Origin: Capillimicrobium parvum
Lineage (GTDB): Bacteria > Actinomycetota > Thermoleophilia > Solirubrobacterales > Solirubrobacteraceae
Assembly: GCF_021172045.1 (NCBI RefSeq)
Contig: NZ_CP087164.1
Span: forward strand, 992,001 to 1,056,000
Reading direction: 5' to 3'
DNA length: 64,000 bases
Position numbers and translations under genes: made by a program. Below, piece by piece: positions 42,842-51,766 of the stretch. Below the pieces are notes generated by a model. It was not told the DNA's origin. It saw only the letters and a program-made list of their open reading frames with translations, and did not search any database. How positions within the stretch are numbered: the first letter of the stretch is position 1; each line of letters starts with the position of its first letter.

Positions 42842-44083
42842 ATGTCCATGCCGGCGGCAACTGCTCAGGCGGCGATCGACCTCGCGGCGCTGGACTCGAT
42901 CACCGCGGCGCTCGAGTCCGGGGCCGGCCTGCCGGCGGTGGTGCGCGCCGCCGAGCGGGCGCTCGACGCCAGCCTGGCGGTGATCGATCGCTCGGGCGTC
43001 GTGCTCGCCGTCGCGGCGCGCTCCCCCAGCGACGAGCAGCGCCTGCTCGCGGCCGCTCATGGGGTCGAGTCCCACGAGCTGCGGGTCGCCGACCGCGCCG
43101 TCGGTCAGCTGCGCATGGGTGCCCGCTCCCACCCGGGCCCGGGCCTCGTCCGGCTCGTGCTCACCCTGATCGCCTCCGAGGTGGAGCGCGTCCGGGGGCC
43201 GGCGCTCGCGACCGAGGAGGCGTCGGCAGGATTCGTCGCCGCCCTGCTCGCCGGCGAGGCCGGCGAGCCCGCCCTGGCGGTCGCCCGCGGCCGCGAGCTC
43301 GGCATCGAGGTCGAGGCCGGCGGCTCCGTGGTCGTCGCCCGGGCGCACCCGCTCGCCCTCGCCGACGAGGGCTGGCGCGAGCGCTTCCTCGGAGTCGCCC
43401 AGCGCGGCGCCCGGGCCGCCGCGCCCGGCAGCATCGCGATCCTGCGCCCGCGTGGGGACGCGCTCACCGCCGAGGCGGTCGTCCTGCTGCCCGGCGCCGG
43501 CGAGGACGCCGCCGCCCGGGCCGTCGACGCGCTCGTACGTGAGCTGCATGCGGCGCTCACCGGTTTCTCGTTCGCCGTCGGGCGCAGCCGGCGGGCGGCG
43601 CAGCCCGGCGAGATCGGCCGTGCGGCCAACGAGGCGCTGCTCGCGGCCAACGTCGCCGAGGGCCACGCCGAGCGCGACGCGCTCGCCTTCGAGGAGACCG
43701 GCGCCTACCGGCTGCTGCTGTCCGCCATGAGCGAGGACCCGGCCGAGCTGCAGCGCTTCTACGCCGAGACCGTCGAGCCGCTCGTCGCCTACGACGAGCA
43801 GTACGAGACCGACCTGGTCAAGACGCTCGAGTCGTTCCTGGAGGCCGACGGCAACGTGGCGGGCACGGCCCAGCGGCTCTTCACGCACCGCCACACGATC
43901 CGCTACCGCCTCGAGCGCGTCCGCGACCTGAGCGGGCTCGACGTCGGCTCCAGCGACGGGCGCGAGAAGCTGTCGCTCGGGCTGAAGGCGATGCGCGTGC
44001 TCGGCATCGCCGCCCGCGGCGGGCCGGCGACGGAGGCGGGCAGCGCGGGCGGCCGCGTCAGCGCGCCGGGCCGCGGCCGCTGA
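42842..44083 (+). CDS. PucR/CdaR-family transcriptional regulator
   Basis: 413 residues. The C-terminal helix-turn-helix is diagnostic: LVKTLESFLEADGNVAGTAQ, then FTHRHTIRYRLERVRDLSG. The middle part has a GGDEF-like sensor fold (GSIAILRPRGDALTAEAVV, then FAVGRSRRAAQ). The N-terminal 100 residues look GAF-like (LDASLAVIDRSGVVLAVAA). Such regulators respond to small metabolites, often in nitrogen or purine use. Its target genes are not evident; the MTAP-like phosphorylase 1.7 kb downstream is one possibility. The start follows a -10-like hexamer at leaderless distance. Confidence 0.88.
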   Translation: MSMPAATAQAAIDLAALDSITAALESGAGLPAVVRAAERALDASLAVIDRSGVVLAVAARSPSDEQRLLAAAHGVESHELRVADRAVGQLRMGARSHPGPGLVRLVLTLIASEVERVRGPALATEEASAGFVAALLAGEAGEPALAVARGRELGIEVEAGGSVVVARAHPLALADEGWRERFLGVAQRGARAAAPGSIAILRPRGDALTAEAVVLLPGAGEDAAARAVDALVRELHAALTGFSFAVGRSRRAAQPGEIGRAANEALLAANVAEGHAERDALAFEETGAYRLLLSAMSEDPAELQRFYAETVEPLVAYDEQYETDLVKTLESFLEADGNVAGTAQRLFTHRHTIRYRLERVRDLSGLDVGSSDGREKLSLGLKAMRVLGIAARGGPATEAGSAGGRVSAPGRGR

Positions 44084-44097
44084 GCGCGGGCGCGCGG

Positions 44098-44244
44098 ACC
44101 GCCTCGGCGACCGGTCAGCGCACCCGCCTCGGCGACCGGTCAGCGCACCCGCCTCGGCGACCGGCCCCCGCACCCGCCTCGGCGACCGGCCCGCGCACCC
44201 GCCTCGGCGACCGGCCCCCGCACCCGCCTCGCCACTGGCCCGCG
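44098..44244. repeat. Tandem repeat, 25-base unit, about six copies
   Basis: Units begin ACCCGCCTCGGCGACCGG and end TCAGCGC, CCCCCGC or CCCGCGC. Copies start at 44098 (one base short), 44122, 44147, 44172, 44197 and 44222 (degenerate). It lies between the PucR-type gene and the TSP3 gene promoter. Such short arrays can vary in copy number between strains. Confidence 0.9.
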
Positions 44245-44364
44245 AAGCGAGACATTGACATCGCGTCATCGCTCTCGCAACGGCCTGCTGCGACCACCTC
44301 GGGACGCTGCGGACACCGCGAATCTCCTGTCGGAATGCGGGGTCGGGGCTTCCTGAAGTTCCGC

Positions 44365-44391
44365 TCAAGGTTCTGGGTGCATAGCCGATAA
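44365..44391 (+). promoter_or_regulatory. Sigma-28 (FliA/WhiG)-like promoter
   Basis: TCAAGGTT, an 11-base spacer, then GCCGATAA. The known FliA consensus is TAAAGTTT-N11-GCCGATAA, so the -10 matches in all eight positions and the spacer is exact. The start codon of the TSP3 protein (GTG 44399) begins 7 bases after the -10, so the mRNA should be leaderless. Confidence 0.75.
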
Positions 44392-44398
44392 CCAATAC

Positions 44399-45712
44399 GT
44401 GGGCGTGCCGCAACGGCCAGCTGCCCGGCTCCGGCGTCGGGCCTCCAACGTCGCGTGGTTCGCTGCCGGGATGGCAGCGTCGGCGACGCTGATCGCCGGG
44501 AGCCTCTCGGGGCTCAACGTCCACGTGCTCGGCTTCACGGACTGGCCCCTGTGGCGCAGCGAATCCGCGCGCGACCAGGTGCTGCCCGCGGTCGAGGCCC
44601 GCGTCGTTCGCGTCCTGCCCACCGGCACCCTGCAGCGCTCGGACCTGCTCGACTCGCCCACACGCGAGCCGGCCCGCGCCATCGGGGCTTCCGGCGGCGA
44701 GGTCCGCTCGGCTGACGGCCTGGCCGCCACGGACGGCGCCGGCGCGCCCGGCGGCGTCGTGAACGTCGCCGCCTCGCTCTCCGGCGACGGCGCGGCCGGC
44801 GCCGCGACCACCCACGGCGGCGGCACGGGCATCCGGGCGCGCGGCCCCGTGGCCCACGCCGCGGCGGACTCCGACGGCGACGGCCTGCCGGACGCCCGCG
44901 AGGAGCGCATCGGCACCGACCCGCAGCGCAGCGACACGGACGGCGACGGCGTGCCCGACGCGTTCGAGGTCGACCACGGGCTCGACCCGCGCGCCACCGC
45001 CGACGCCGCCTACGACCCCGACGTCGACGGCGTCAACAACCGCAACGAGTACCTCGTGAAATTCGACCCGCAGAAGCCGGACACGAACGAGGACGGCGTC
45101 TCCGACGGCGAGGACGACTCCGACGGCGACGGCCTGCCCAACGCCGTCGAGCAGAAGCTCGGCCTCAACCCGTCGACCGCGGTCACGCGCGGCGCGACGA
45201 GCGGGCCGATCCCCGTCGTCGGGTCCGGCGGGCCGGGCACCGGCGGGACCGCCGCACGTGCGCCGATCGCCCAGAGCGACAGCAAGTCGGTCGTGAGCCC
45301 GGCGGCGTCGGGCCCTCGCAACGACGGCGATCTGGACAGCGACGGCGACGGCTTCACGAACGCCGCCGAGGTCGACGCCGGGACCGATCCGGCCGACCCG
45401 ACCTCGCATCCGCCCAAGCCGCCGCCGGATCCACCGGCGCCGGATCCGCCGGCCCCGGCTCCGCCCCTCGATCCCGCACTGCCGCCCGACCCGGCCCCGC
45501 CGGTCGATCCGGCGCCGGTCGACCCGGGCCCCGTGGATCCCGGACCCGTCGACCCCGGTCCGGTGGACCCCGGCCCCACGGACCCGACCGATCCGGTCCC
45601 GGACGGCCCGCCGCCCGCGGACCCGACCGACACCCCGCAGCCGCCCGACACGACGCCGGCGCCGCCGGCGGGCCCGTCGGACCCGGCGCCGGGCGCCCCC
45701 ACGGCCCCGTAG
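44399..45712 (+). CDS. Surface protein with thrombospondin type 3-like Ca-binding repeats and Pro/Asp-rich tail
   Basis: 437 residues. One N-terminal membrane segment (VAWFAAGMAASATLIAGSLSG, signal or anchor). At about 160-260 lie Ca-binding repeats of the DSDGDGLPDAREE type (DTDGDGVPDAFEV, DPDVDGVNNRNEY, DTNEDGVSDGEDD, DSDGDGLPNAVEQ), with another at about 310 (DLDSDGDGFTNAAEV). A C-terminal tail of about 110 residues is almost only Pro, Asp, Ala, Gly and Thr, with VDPGPVDPGPVDPGP repeats. It looks like a surface or filament-associated adhesin. The sigma-28-like promoter suggests it is expressed with motility or development genes. GTG 44405 is an alternative start. Confidence 0.85.
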   Translation: MGVPQRPAARLRRRASNVAWFAAGMAASATLIAGSLSGLNVHVLGFTDWPLWRSESARDQVLPAVEARVVRVLPTGTLQRSDLLDSPTREPARAIGASGGEVRSADGLAATDGAGAPGGVVNVAASLSGDGAAGAATTHGGGTGIRARGPVAHAAADSDGDGLPDAREERIGTDPQRSDTDGDGVPDAFEVDHGLDPRATADAAYDPDVDGVNNRNEYLVKFDPQKPDTNEDGVSDGEDDSDGDGLPNAVEQKLGLNPSTAVTRGATSGPIPVVGSGGPGTGGTAARAPIAQSDSKSVVSPAASGPRNDGDLDSDGDGFTNAAEVDAGTDPADPTSHPPKPPPDPPAPDPPAPAPPLDPALPPDPAPPVDPAPVDPGPVDPGPVDPGPVDPGPTDPTDPVPDGPPPADPTDTPQPPDTTPAPPAGPSDPAPGAPTAP

Positions 45713-45747
45713 CGCGCGGCCGGGCTCTCGGCGCGCGCGGCGCTCCG

Positions 45748-45753
45748 TAGGAT
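45748..45753 (+). promoter_or_regulatory. -10-like hexamer TAGGAT before MTAP-like gene
   Basis: TAGGAT, 8 bases, then ATG 45762; no ribosome binding site between. Confidence 0.4.
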
Positions 45754-45761
45754 GGCGCGCC

Positions 45762-46553
45762 ATGAAGGTCGGGATCATCACCGGCTCGGGCACGTACGCG
45801 CTGCCGGGCTTCGAGGACGCCGAGGCACGCACGGTCGACACCCGCTTCGGCCCGGCGCCGGTGACCACGGGCACGTGGGCGGGCGTCGAGGTCGTCCACG
45901 TCTCGCGCCACGGCGAGGGCCACCGGCGGCTGTCGAGCTCGGTCAGCCACCAGGCCAACGTGCTCGCCCTCAAGGAGGCGGGCGCCGGCTGCGTCCTCGC
46001 GGCCACCGTCTGCGGTGCGCTCGACCCGGAGCTCGAGCTCGGGACGCTGGTCGTCTTCGACGACCTGCACTTCCTCGCCAACCGCCTGCCCGACGGATCG
46101 CTGTGCACCCTGTACACCGAGCCGGGAATGCCCGGCCGCGGGCACTGGATCTTCGACCGGCCCTTCGCGCCGGAGCTGCGCGGCGTGCTGCTCGACGCCG
46201 CCCGCGCCGCCGGCCATCCGGTCCGCGATGGCGGCTGCTACGGCCATGTGGACGGCCCGCGCTTCAACACGCGCACGGAGATCCGGATGCTCCGGCAGGC
46301 CGGGGTGACGGCGGTCTCGCAGACCGCCGGCCCCGAGACGGTGCTCTGCGGCGAGGCCGAGCTGCCCTACGCGCTCGTCGGCTACGCGACCGACTACGCC
46401 AACGGCGTCCCCGACGAGCCGACGCCGGTGCAGACGCTCATCGAGCTCATCGGCCGCTCGGGCGCGGTGTTCGCCGGCACGCTGCGCGCGGCCGTCGGCC
46501 GCGTGCCCGCCGCCGGCCCGCGCCCCGTCGGCACCCACTTCCGGTTCGATTGA
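45762..46553 (+). CDS. MTAP/PNP-family nucleoside phosphorylase
   Basis: 263 residues. Family features: IITGSGTYALPGFED (phosphate-binding start), VSRHGEGHRRLSSSVSHQANVLAL, VLAATVCGALDPEL, GGCYGHVDGPRFNTRTEIRML and SQTAGPETVLCGEAELPYAL with the purine/ribose contact region. It cleaves methylthioadenosine or a purine nucleoside with phosphate. MTAP-type enzymes normally have MTG or MTN near the phosphate site; here the Thr/Ser pattern fits MTAP or MTIP phosphorylase better than classical PNP, but specificity is not certain. A DUF2064 gene starts at its stop codon. Confidence 0.88.
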   Translation: MKVGIITGSGTYALPGFEDAEARTVDTRFGPAPVTTGTWAGVEVVHVSRHGEGHRRLSSSVSHQANVLALKEAGAGCVLAATVCGALDPELELGTLVVFDDLHFLANRLPDGSLCTLYTEPGMPGRGHWIFDRPFAPELRGVLLDAARAAGHPVRDGGCYGHVDGPRFNTRTEIRMLRQAGVTAVSQTAGPETVLCGEAELPYALVGYATDYANGVPDEPTPVQTLIELIGRSGAVFAGTLRAAVGRVPAAGPRPVGTHFRFD

Positions 46554-47179
46554 CCGACCTGGCCGTCGTGGTGCTCGCCCCCGGCGCGGGCGGCCGCACG
46601 GGGCCCGCGGGGCTCGGGGCGGCGGCGACCGCCGACCTGCGGCGGCTGCTCGGGGCCCGGACCGAGGCGTGGGCGACGGCCACGGCGGCGCCGGGCGCGG
46701 CCTACCTGGCGGTCGGCCCGGAGGGGGCGGGCGGGGACCGCCCGGCCGCCCTCGAGACGTTCTCGGTCGAGGGAGCCCACGCCGGCGAGCGCCGGGCCGC
46801 CGCGCTCGCCGAGGCCGTCCGCCGCACCGGCCTGCCCACCGTGCTCGTCACGGAAGCCCCGCCCGCGCTCGGCCCGCACCACGCGTGGTCGGTGCGCGAC
46901 GACCTCGCCGACGGCATCGACGTCGTCTTCGGCCCCGCCTACGACGGCGACTACTACCTGCTCGCCGCCCGCGAGCCGCACCGCGCGCTGTTCGGCCTCG
47001 ACCCGGCGCAGTGGGACGGCCCGGAGGTCCTGCAGCTCTCCCGGGAGGCGGCGATGGCGGCGGGCCTGTCGATCGGCTGGCTGCGGCCCGAGCGCGGGCT
47101 CGCCACGCCGGCCGACGTGGCCGCCCTGCTCGCCGACCCGGCCACGCCCGCCGACGTGCGCGCCGCGCTCGGCGGGTGA
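46550..47179 (+). CDS. DUF2064 (GT-A-like nucleotidyl/glycosyltransferase) protein
   Basis: 209 residues from TTG 46550, overlapping the preceding stop (TTGA). The fold is like small GT-A or cofactor guanylyltransferases: VVVLAPGAGGRTGPAG at the start, PTVLVTEAPPAL, and FGPAYDGDYYLLAAREPHRALF, which matches the DGGYxLLG motif of DUF2064. Catalytic role unknown in the family. The N-terminal nucleotide loop lacks the usual Lys. The coupling to the phosphorylase suggests a shared pathway, but which one is not clear. Confidence 0.75.
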   Translation: MTDLAVVVLAPGAGGRTGPAGLGAAATADLRRLLGARTEAWATATAAPGAAYLAVGPEGAGGDRPAALETFSVEGAHAGERRAAALAEAVRRTGLPTVLVTEAPPALGPHHAWSVRDDLADGIDVVFGPAYDGDYYLLAAREPHRALFGLDPAQWDGPEVLQLSREAAMAAGLSIGWLRPERGLATPADVAALLADPATPADVRAALGG

Positions 47180-47194
47180 ACGCGACCGGCCCGC

Positions 47195-47950
47195 TCAGTT
47201 GCCGAGCGCCGGCCCGACGAGCCCGAGCCCACCGTCGACGATGAGCGAGGCCCCGGTCGTGTAACCGCTGCCGGGGCCGACGAGCGCCACGATCATCGCG
47301 GCGACCTCGCGCGCGTCGCCCGGCCGGCCGAGCGGGATGTTCGGCCGCGCGATCGTCCGCGGATCGACGTCCTCGTTGCTGGTCATCGCGGTGGCGATCT
47401 GCCCGGGTGCGACGGCGTTGACCGTGATGCCGTGCTCGGCGAGGTCGAGCGCCATCGCCTTCGTCAGGCCACCCAGCGCGTGCTTGGCCGAGACGTAGTC
47501 CGACGAGCCGGGCAGCGGCAGATGCTCGTGGATCGAGGTGACGTTGACGATCCGGCCCCGGGTGCCGTCGCGCACCATCCGCTGGGCGGCGCGCTGGGCG
47601 CAGGTGAAGGCGCCGGTCAGGTTCACGCGGACGGTGCGCTCGAAGGTCTCGACGTCCGCCTCGAGGAACGGCCCGGCGTTCCCGCCACCGGCGTTGTTGA
47701 CGAGCACGTCGAGCCCGCCGAGGGCGTCGGCGAGCTCGTCGATGACCGGTGGGCCGTTGCGGGGATCGTCGAGGTCGAGGTGGCGCACCTCGGCGCGGCG
47801 GCCGGTCGCGCGGACCTCCGCCGCGGTGCCCTCGGCCCCCTCGGCGTCCGAGCGCCAGGTGATGCCGACGTCGCAGCCGGCCGCGGCCAGCGCGACCGCC
47901 GTCGCGCGGCCGATGCCGGAGTCCGAGCCGGTGACGATGGCGACGGGCAT
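47195..47950 (-). CDS. Short-chain dehydrogenase/reductase
   Basis: 251 residues. Classical SDR: cofactor loop VTGSDSGIGRATAVAL, NNAGGGNAGPF, the catalytic Ser in VTSIHEHLPLPGSSDY and YVSAKHALGG with the Tyr and Lys, then VAPGQIATAM and the end SGYTTGASLIVDGGLGL. WRSDAEG after the second strand suggests NADP(H). The substrate is unknown. ATG 47950 was chosen where SDR proteins start; another ATG 27 bases upstream is possible. It is convergent with the DUF2064 gene, 15 bases apart. Confidence 0.9.
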   Translation of the reverse strand: MPVAIVTGSDSGIGRATAVALAAAGCDVGITWRSDAEGAEGTAAEVRATGRRAEVRHLDLDDPRNGPPVIDELADALGGLDVLVNNAGGGNAGPFLEADVETFERTVRVNLTGAFTCAQRAAQRMVRDGTRGRIVNVTSIHEHLPLPGSSDYVSAKHALGGLTKAMALDLAEHGITVNAVAPGQIATAMTSNEDVDPRTIARPNIPLGRPGDAREVAAMIVALVGPGSGYTTGASLIVDGGLGLVGPALGN

Positions 47951-48068
47951 GGGCGCGCATCTGCCCCCTCGGCGCATCGGTCAATCGTCGGCCGGTGTCC
48001 GCCACCGCACCGCCGGGAGGGCAATCGCGGATGAAAACCGAGCGGACGTGGTATTTCCATCGGGCCCC

Positions 48069-48464
48069 ATGGCGAACTCACCCCGCCTGCTGGTGTGCGA
48101 CGACGCGCCCGGCTTTCGCCTGATCATCCAGACCGTGTTCGAGGACGGCGGGTTCCGCGTGGTGGGGACCGCCGACGCCTGGGATCTGGCGGAGGCCCTC
48201 GCCCGGGACCTGCAGCCCGACGCGATCCTGCTCGACCTGTGGCTGCCGACCTTCGAGCGCGACGGCGTCAGCCGGGTCCGCGCGGCGGCGCCCGCCGCGG
48301 TGCTGGCCGTGGTGTCGTCGCTGGCCGCCGGTGAGATCGGCGAGCTGACCGGCGGGTTGTCGGGGATCGACCTCGTCCTGTCGAAGCGCGACGCTCCCGA
48401 CGTGCTGCTGCATTCGATGCTCGGCACCTTGCGCGAGCGGTCCGATCCGGCGTCGCGACAGTAG
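48069..48464 (+). CDS. Stand-alone receiver (CheY-like) protein
   Basis: 131 residues, one receiver domain with a complete pocket: LLVCDDAPGFRLI, phosphoacceptor Asp in AILLDLWLP, and Lys in LVLSKRDAP. No output domain. Its likely role is phosphotransfer or protein-protein signalling; no kinase is adjacent. It is separate from the four-receiver cluster at 16-19 kb and is not of the same linker type. It ends 16 bases before the tRNA-Gln gene, whose promoter hexamer overlaps its stop codon. Confidence 0.88.
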   Translation: MANSPRLLVCDDAPGFRLIIQTVFEDGGFRVVGTADAWDLAEALARDLQPDAILLDLWLPTFERDGVSRVRAAAPAAVLAVVSSLAAGEIGELTGGLSGIDLVLSKRDAPDVLLHSMLGTLRERSDPASRQ

Positions 48465-48467
48465 GAT
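48462..48467 (+). promoter_or_regulatory. -10-like hexamer TAGGAT before tRNA-Gln/glmU
   Basis: TAGGAT overlaps the stop codon of the receiver gene and lies 13 bases before the tRNA 5' end. That gives a short pre-tRNA leader and should drive the tRNA and glmU together. Confidence 0.45.
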
Positions 48468-48480
48468 CCGCGGTCCCCGG

Positions 48481-48552
48481 TGCGGGGTCGTCTAACTGGT
48501 AGGACGGGAGGTTTTGGTCCTCCAAGACGAGGTTCGAGTCCTCGCCCCGCAG
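48481..48552 (+). tRNA. tRNA-Gln (anticodon TTG)
   Basis: 72 bases. The acceptor stem is TGCGGGG/CCCCGCA with discriminator G at 48552. The anticodon stem-loop is GGAGG-TTTTGGT-CCTCC, giving anticodon TTG, which reads CAA (Gln). The T arm holds GGTTCGAGTCC. CCA is not encoded. The glmU start codon lies 2 bases after the discriminator base, so there is no room for a separate promoter or ribosome binding site. Confidence 0.97.
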
Positions 48553-48554
48553 CT

Positions 48555-49940
48555 ATGACCCATCCCACCGTCGTCATCATGGCCGCCGGCCAGGGCACGC
48601 GGATGCGCTCGCGCGTGCCGAAGGTCCTGCACCCGGTCTGCGGCCGCGAGATGGTCCTCTGGCCGGTCCACGCGGCGCTCGCGGCGGGCGCGCGCCGGGT
48701 GGTCGTCGTCGGCGGACCGGACCGCGCCCTGGCGGACGTCCTGGAGGGCGTCGCGGCCGGCGGTGGGGCCGAGGTGGCGCTCGCCGTGCAGGAGCGGCCG
48801 CTGGGCACCGGCGACGCGATGCGCAGCGCGGCGGACCACATCGGCGCCGGCGACACGGTCGTCGTGCTCTCGGGTGACGTGCCGCTCATCACCGCCGAGG
48901 CGATCGAGGGGCTCGTCGCCGCCCACGAGCAGGCGGGTGCGCAGGCGACGATGGCCACGATGGTGCTCGACGACCCTGCCGGCTACGGGCGCGTCGTGCG
49001 GGCGGCAGACGGCAGCGTCGAGCGGGTCGTGGAGACCAAGGCGCCGGGCGACGCCACCGCCGCCGAGCTGGCCATCCGCGAGGTCAACACCGGCGTCTAC
49101 GCCTTCTCGGGCGGTCCGCTGGTCGAGCAGCTGGCCGCGCTGTCCAACGACAACGCCCAGCGCGAGTACTACCTCCCGGACGTCCTGCCCGCACTCCACC
49201 GCGTCGCGGCGCACGTCATCGGGGACCCGACCGTCATGCTCGGGGTCAACGACCGCGTCGACCTCGCCCGGGTCACCGAGATCGCCCAGCGCCGCATCGT
49301 CGAGGAGCACGCACGCGGCGGCGTGACGTTCATCGCGCCGGCCACGACCGTCATCGACGTGGGCGTGCAGATCGGCGCCGACACGACCGTCGAGCCGGGG
49401 TGCTCGCTACGCGGGAGGACGGTCGTCGGCGAGCGCTGCACGGTCGGCGCCCACAGCACCCTGCTCGACAGCCGTCTCGGCGACGAAGTGGTGGTGCGCC
49501 ACTCGCACCTCGACGGCGCGGAGGTCCGCAGCGGGGCGAGCGTCGGGCCGTTCGCCTACCTGCGCCCCGGCGCGCTCCTGCGCGACGGCGCCAAGGCCGG
49601 CACGTTCGTCGAGATCAAGAACTCGGACATCGGCGAGGGCACGAAGGTGCCGCACCTGTCCTACATCGGCGACGCCGACATCGGCCCCGGCACGAACATC
49701 GGCGCGTCCAACGTCACCGCCAACTACGACGGCGTACGCAAGCACCGCACGACGATCGGCGCGGGCGTCAAGAGCTCGGTCGACACGACCTTCGTGGCGC
49801 CCGTGACGGTCGGCGACGGAGCGTTCACGGCGGCCGGATCGGTCATCGTCAGCGACGTCCCGCCGCGCGCGCTGGGGGTGGCGCGCAGCCGCCAGACGAA
49901 CATCGAGGGCTACGCGGACCGCCGCCGAGCCGACGGGTAG
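48555..49940 (+). CDS. glmU: Bifunctional N-acetylglucosamine-1-phosphate uridyltransferase / glucosamine-1-phosphate acetyltransferase
   Basis: 461 residues. The uridyltransferase half has IMAAGQGTRMRSRVPKVLHPV, LGTGDAM and LSGDVPLI. The C-terminal left-handed beta helix of hexapeptide repeats carries the acetyltransferase site with catalytic His in NYDGVRKHRTTIG and GAGVKSSVDTTFVAPV. The product UDP-GlcNAc feeds peptidoglycan and surface polysaccharide. ATG 48555 begins 2 bases after the tRNA-Gln gene and has no ribosome binding site. 3' processing of the tRNA would leave an mRNA that begins almost at the AUG. prs follows. Confidence 0.97.
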   Translation: MTHPTVVIMAAGQGTRMRSRVPKVLHPVCGREMVLWPVHAALAAGARRVVVVGGPDRALADVLEGVAAGGGAEVALAVQERPLGTGDAMRSAADHIGAGDTVVVLSGDVPLITAEAIEGLVAAHEQAGAQATMATMVLDDPAGYGRVVRAADGSVERVVETKAPGDATAAELAIREVNTGVYAFSGGPLVEQLAALSNDNAQREYYLPDVLPALHRVAAHVIGDPTVMLGVNDRVDLARVTEIAQRRIVEEHARGGVTFIAPATTVIDVGVQIGADTTVEPGCSLRGRTVVGERCTVGAHSTLLDSRLGDEVVVRHSHLDGAEVRSGASVGPFAYLRPGALLRDGAKAGTFVEIKNSDIGEGTKVPHLSYIGDADIGPGTNIGASNVTANYDGVRKHRTTIGAGVKSSVDTTFVAPVTVGDGAFTAAGSVIVSDVPPRALGVARSRQTNIEGYADRRRADG

Positions 49941-49986
49941 CATCCGTCCCGGCCCCCACGCACACGTCCACCGGGAACCGACCTCC

Positions 49987-51012
<1,026 letters not shown>

Positions 51013-51035
51013 GCGACGGCGGGGCGCACCGGTTG

Positions 51036-51317
51036 ATGGACCGCCTCGGGCTCACCGAGGGCGAGCTCTGCCAGGTGCTCGGCACCGATCCGCTGACGAT
51101 CGTCTCGGGGCAGGCCGACGCCGACCCGCGGCTGCGGATCCTGCTCGACCTCACGGCCGAGGCGGCCGAGCGGGTGGGGGACGGGATGCTGCGCGTGTGG
51201 GTGCGCCGCGGCGCGCCGCTCGAGCACCTCCTGGCGGGCGACTTCGCGGCGTTCGAGGACGACCTCGGCGATCTCGCCGAGCGCGGCTTCACCGTCCGCC
51301 GGCGCGGCGGCGCCTGA
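51036..51317 (+). CDS. Small hypothetical protein with HTH-like start
   Basis: 93 residues. The start MDRLGLTEGELCQVLGTDP reads like a small helix-turn-helix, followed by two amphipathic helices (PRLRILLDLTAEAAERVG, GMLRVWVRRGAPLEHLLAG, DFAAFEDDLGDLAERGF). The pattern of a short HTH and a C-terminal 'LLAGDFAAFEDDL' segment is reminiscent of Xre/MbcA-type antitoxins, but no toxin gene is adjacent, so I do not call it one. It begins 23 bases after the prs stop and is probably cotranscribed. Confidence 0.6.
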   Translation: MDRLGLTEGELCQVLGTDPLTIVSGQADADPRLRILLDLTAEAAERVGDGMLRVWVRRGAPLEHLLAGDFAAFEDDLGDLAERGFTVRRRGGA

Positions 51318-51414
51318 GCGGGCGGGCTGGGGGTGCCGGCGCCGGGCCGGCGGGACGGGGTCCGCAAGGTGGGCTCGCAGCGTCTGCCGGCGGGAGGCGG
51401 GCCCCCGAGGGTTC

Positions 51415-51690
51415 TCACTTCGGGTCGGGCCGCTTCTCGCCCGGCCACACGCCGGTCAGGTGCGCGTAGCCCTTGGCCCCGCCGCGGTTCACCGCGGCGC
51501 GGACGGTGGCGAAGATCGCGCCCTGGAGCGCCGCCGCCAGCACGACCTTCTTCAGCGGCGCCTCTTCCGTCGTCGCCTCGGGCGGCTCCTCGTCGTCGAG
51601 CTTGCCCCACACGACGTTGAAGACCTGACGGCCGGCGAGGCCGGCGAGAATGCCCAGGATGATGCCGAAGGGCTTGTAGATCAGCTTCAC
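51415..51690 (-). CDS. DUF4235 family membrane protein
   Basis: 91 residues from GTG 51690 with GAGGGA 9 bases upstream. Pattern LIYKPFGIILGILAGLAGRQVFNVVWGKLDDEEPP, then LKKVVLAAALQGAIFATVRAAVNRGGAKGYAHLTGVWPG, with two membrane helices around an acidic loop, is the actinobacterial DUF4235 family. Its function is unknown. It is divergent from the gene at 51767 (76 bases between starts). Confidence 0.88.
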   Translation of the reverse strand: MKLIYKPFGIILGILAGLAGRQVFNVVWGKLDDEEPPEATTEEAPLKKVVLAAALQGAIFATVRAAVNRGGAKGYAHLTGVWPGEKRPDPK

Positions 51691-51766
51691 GATGTCCAGT
51701 CCCTCATGCGTCGTTCTGTCCGCGCGGTCGGTTGAATCCAGTACCCGGCAGGGGAAGAATCGCACC

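Larger units (their letters stand above)
44084..44398. other. Gene-free stretch with tandem repeats and a sigma-28-like promoter
   Basis: About 315 bases. The first half is a 25-base tandem repeat array, the second half a less GC-rich promoter region for the TSP3 protein gene. No coding region is convincing; the repeat unit length is not a multiple of three. Confidence 0.6.

Noticed and set aside
44098-44244. CRISPR array
   Set aside because: Repeats are contiguous 25-base units with no spacers, and no cas genes are present.
42767-46117. A 1116-residue minus-strand open frame over the PucR-type and TSP3 genes
   Set aside because: It crosses two recognised genes, the tandem repeats and a promoter; composition is Arg/Gly noise.
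51036-51317. Antitoxin of a toxin-antitoxin pair
   Set aside because: The start is HTH-like, but no toxin gene is adjacent and the similarity to MbcA/Xre proteins is faint.
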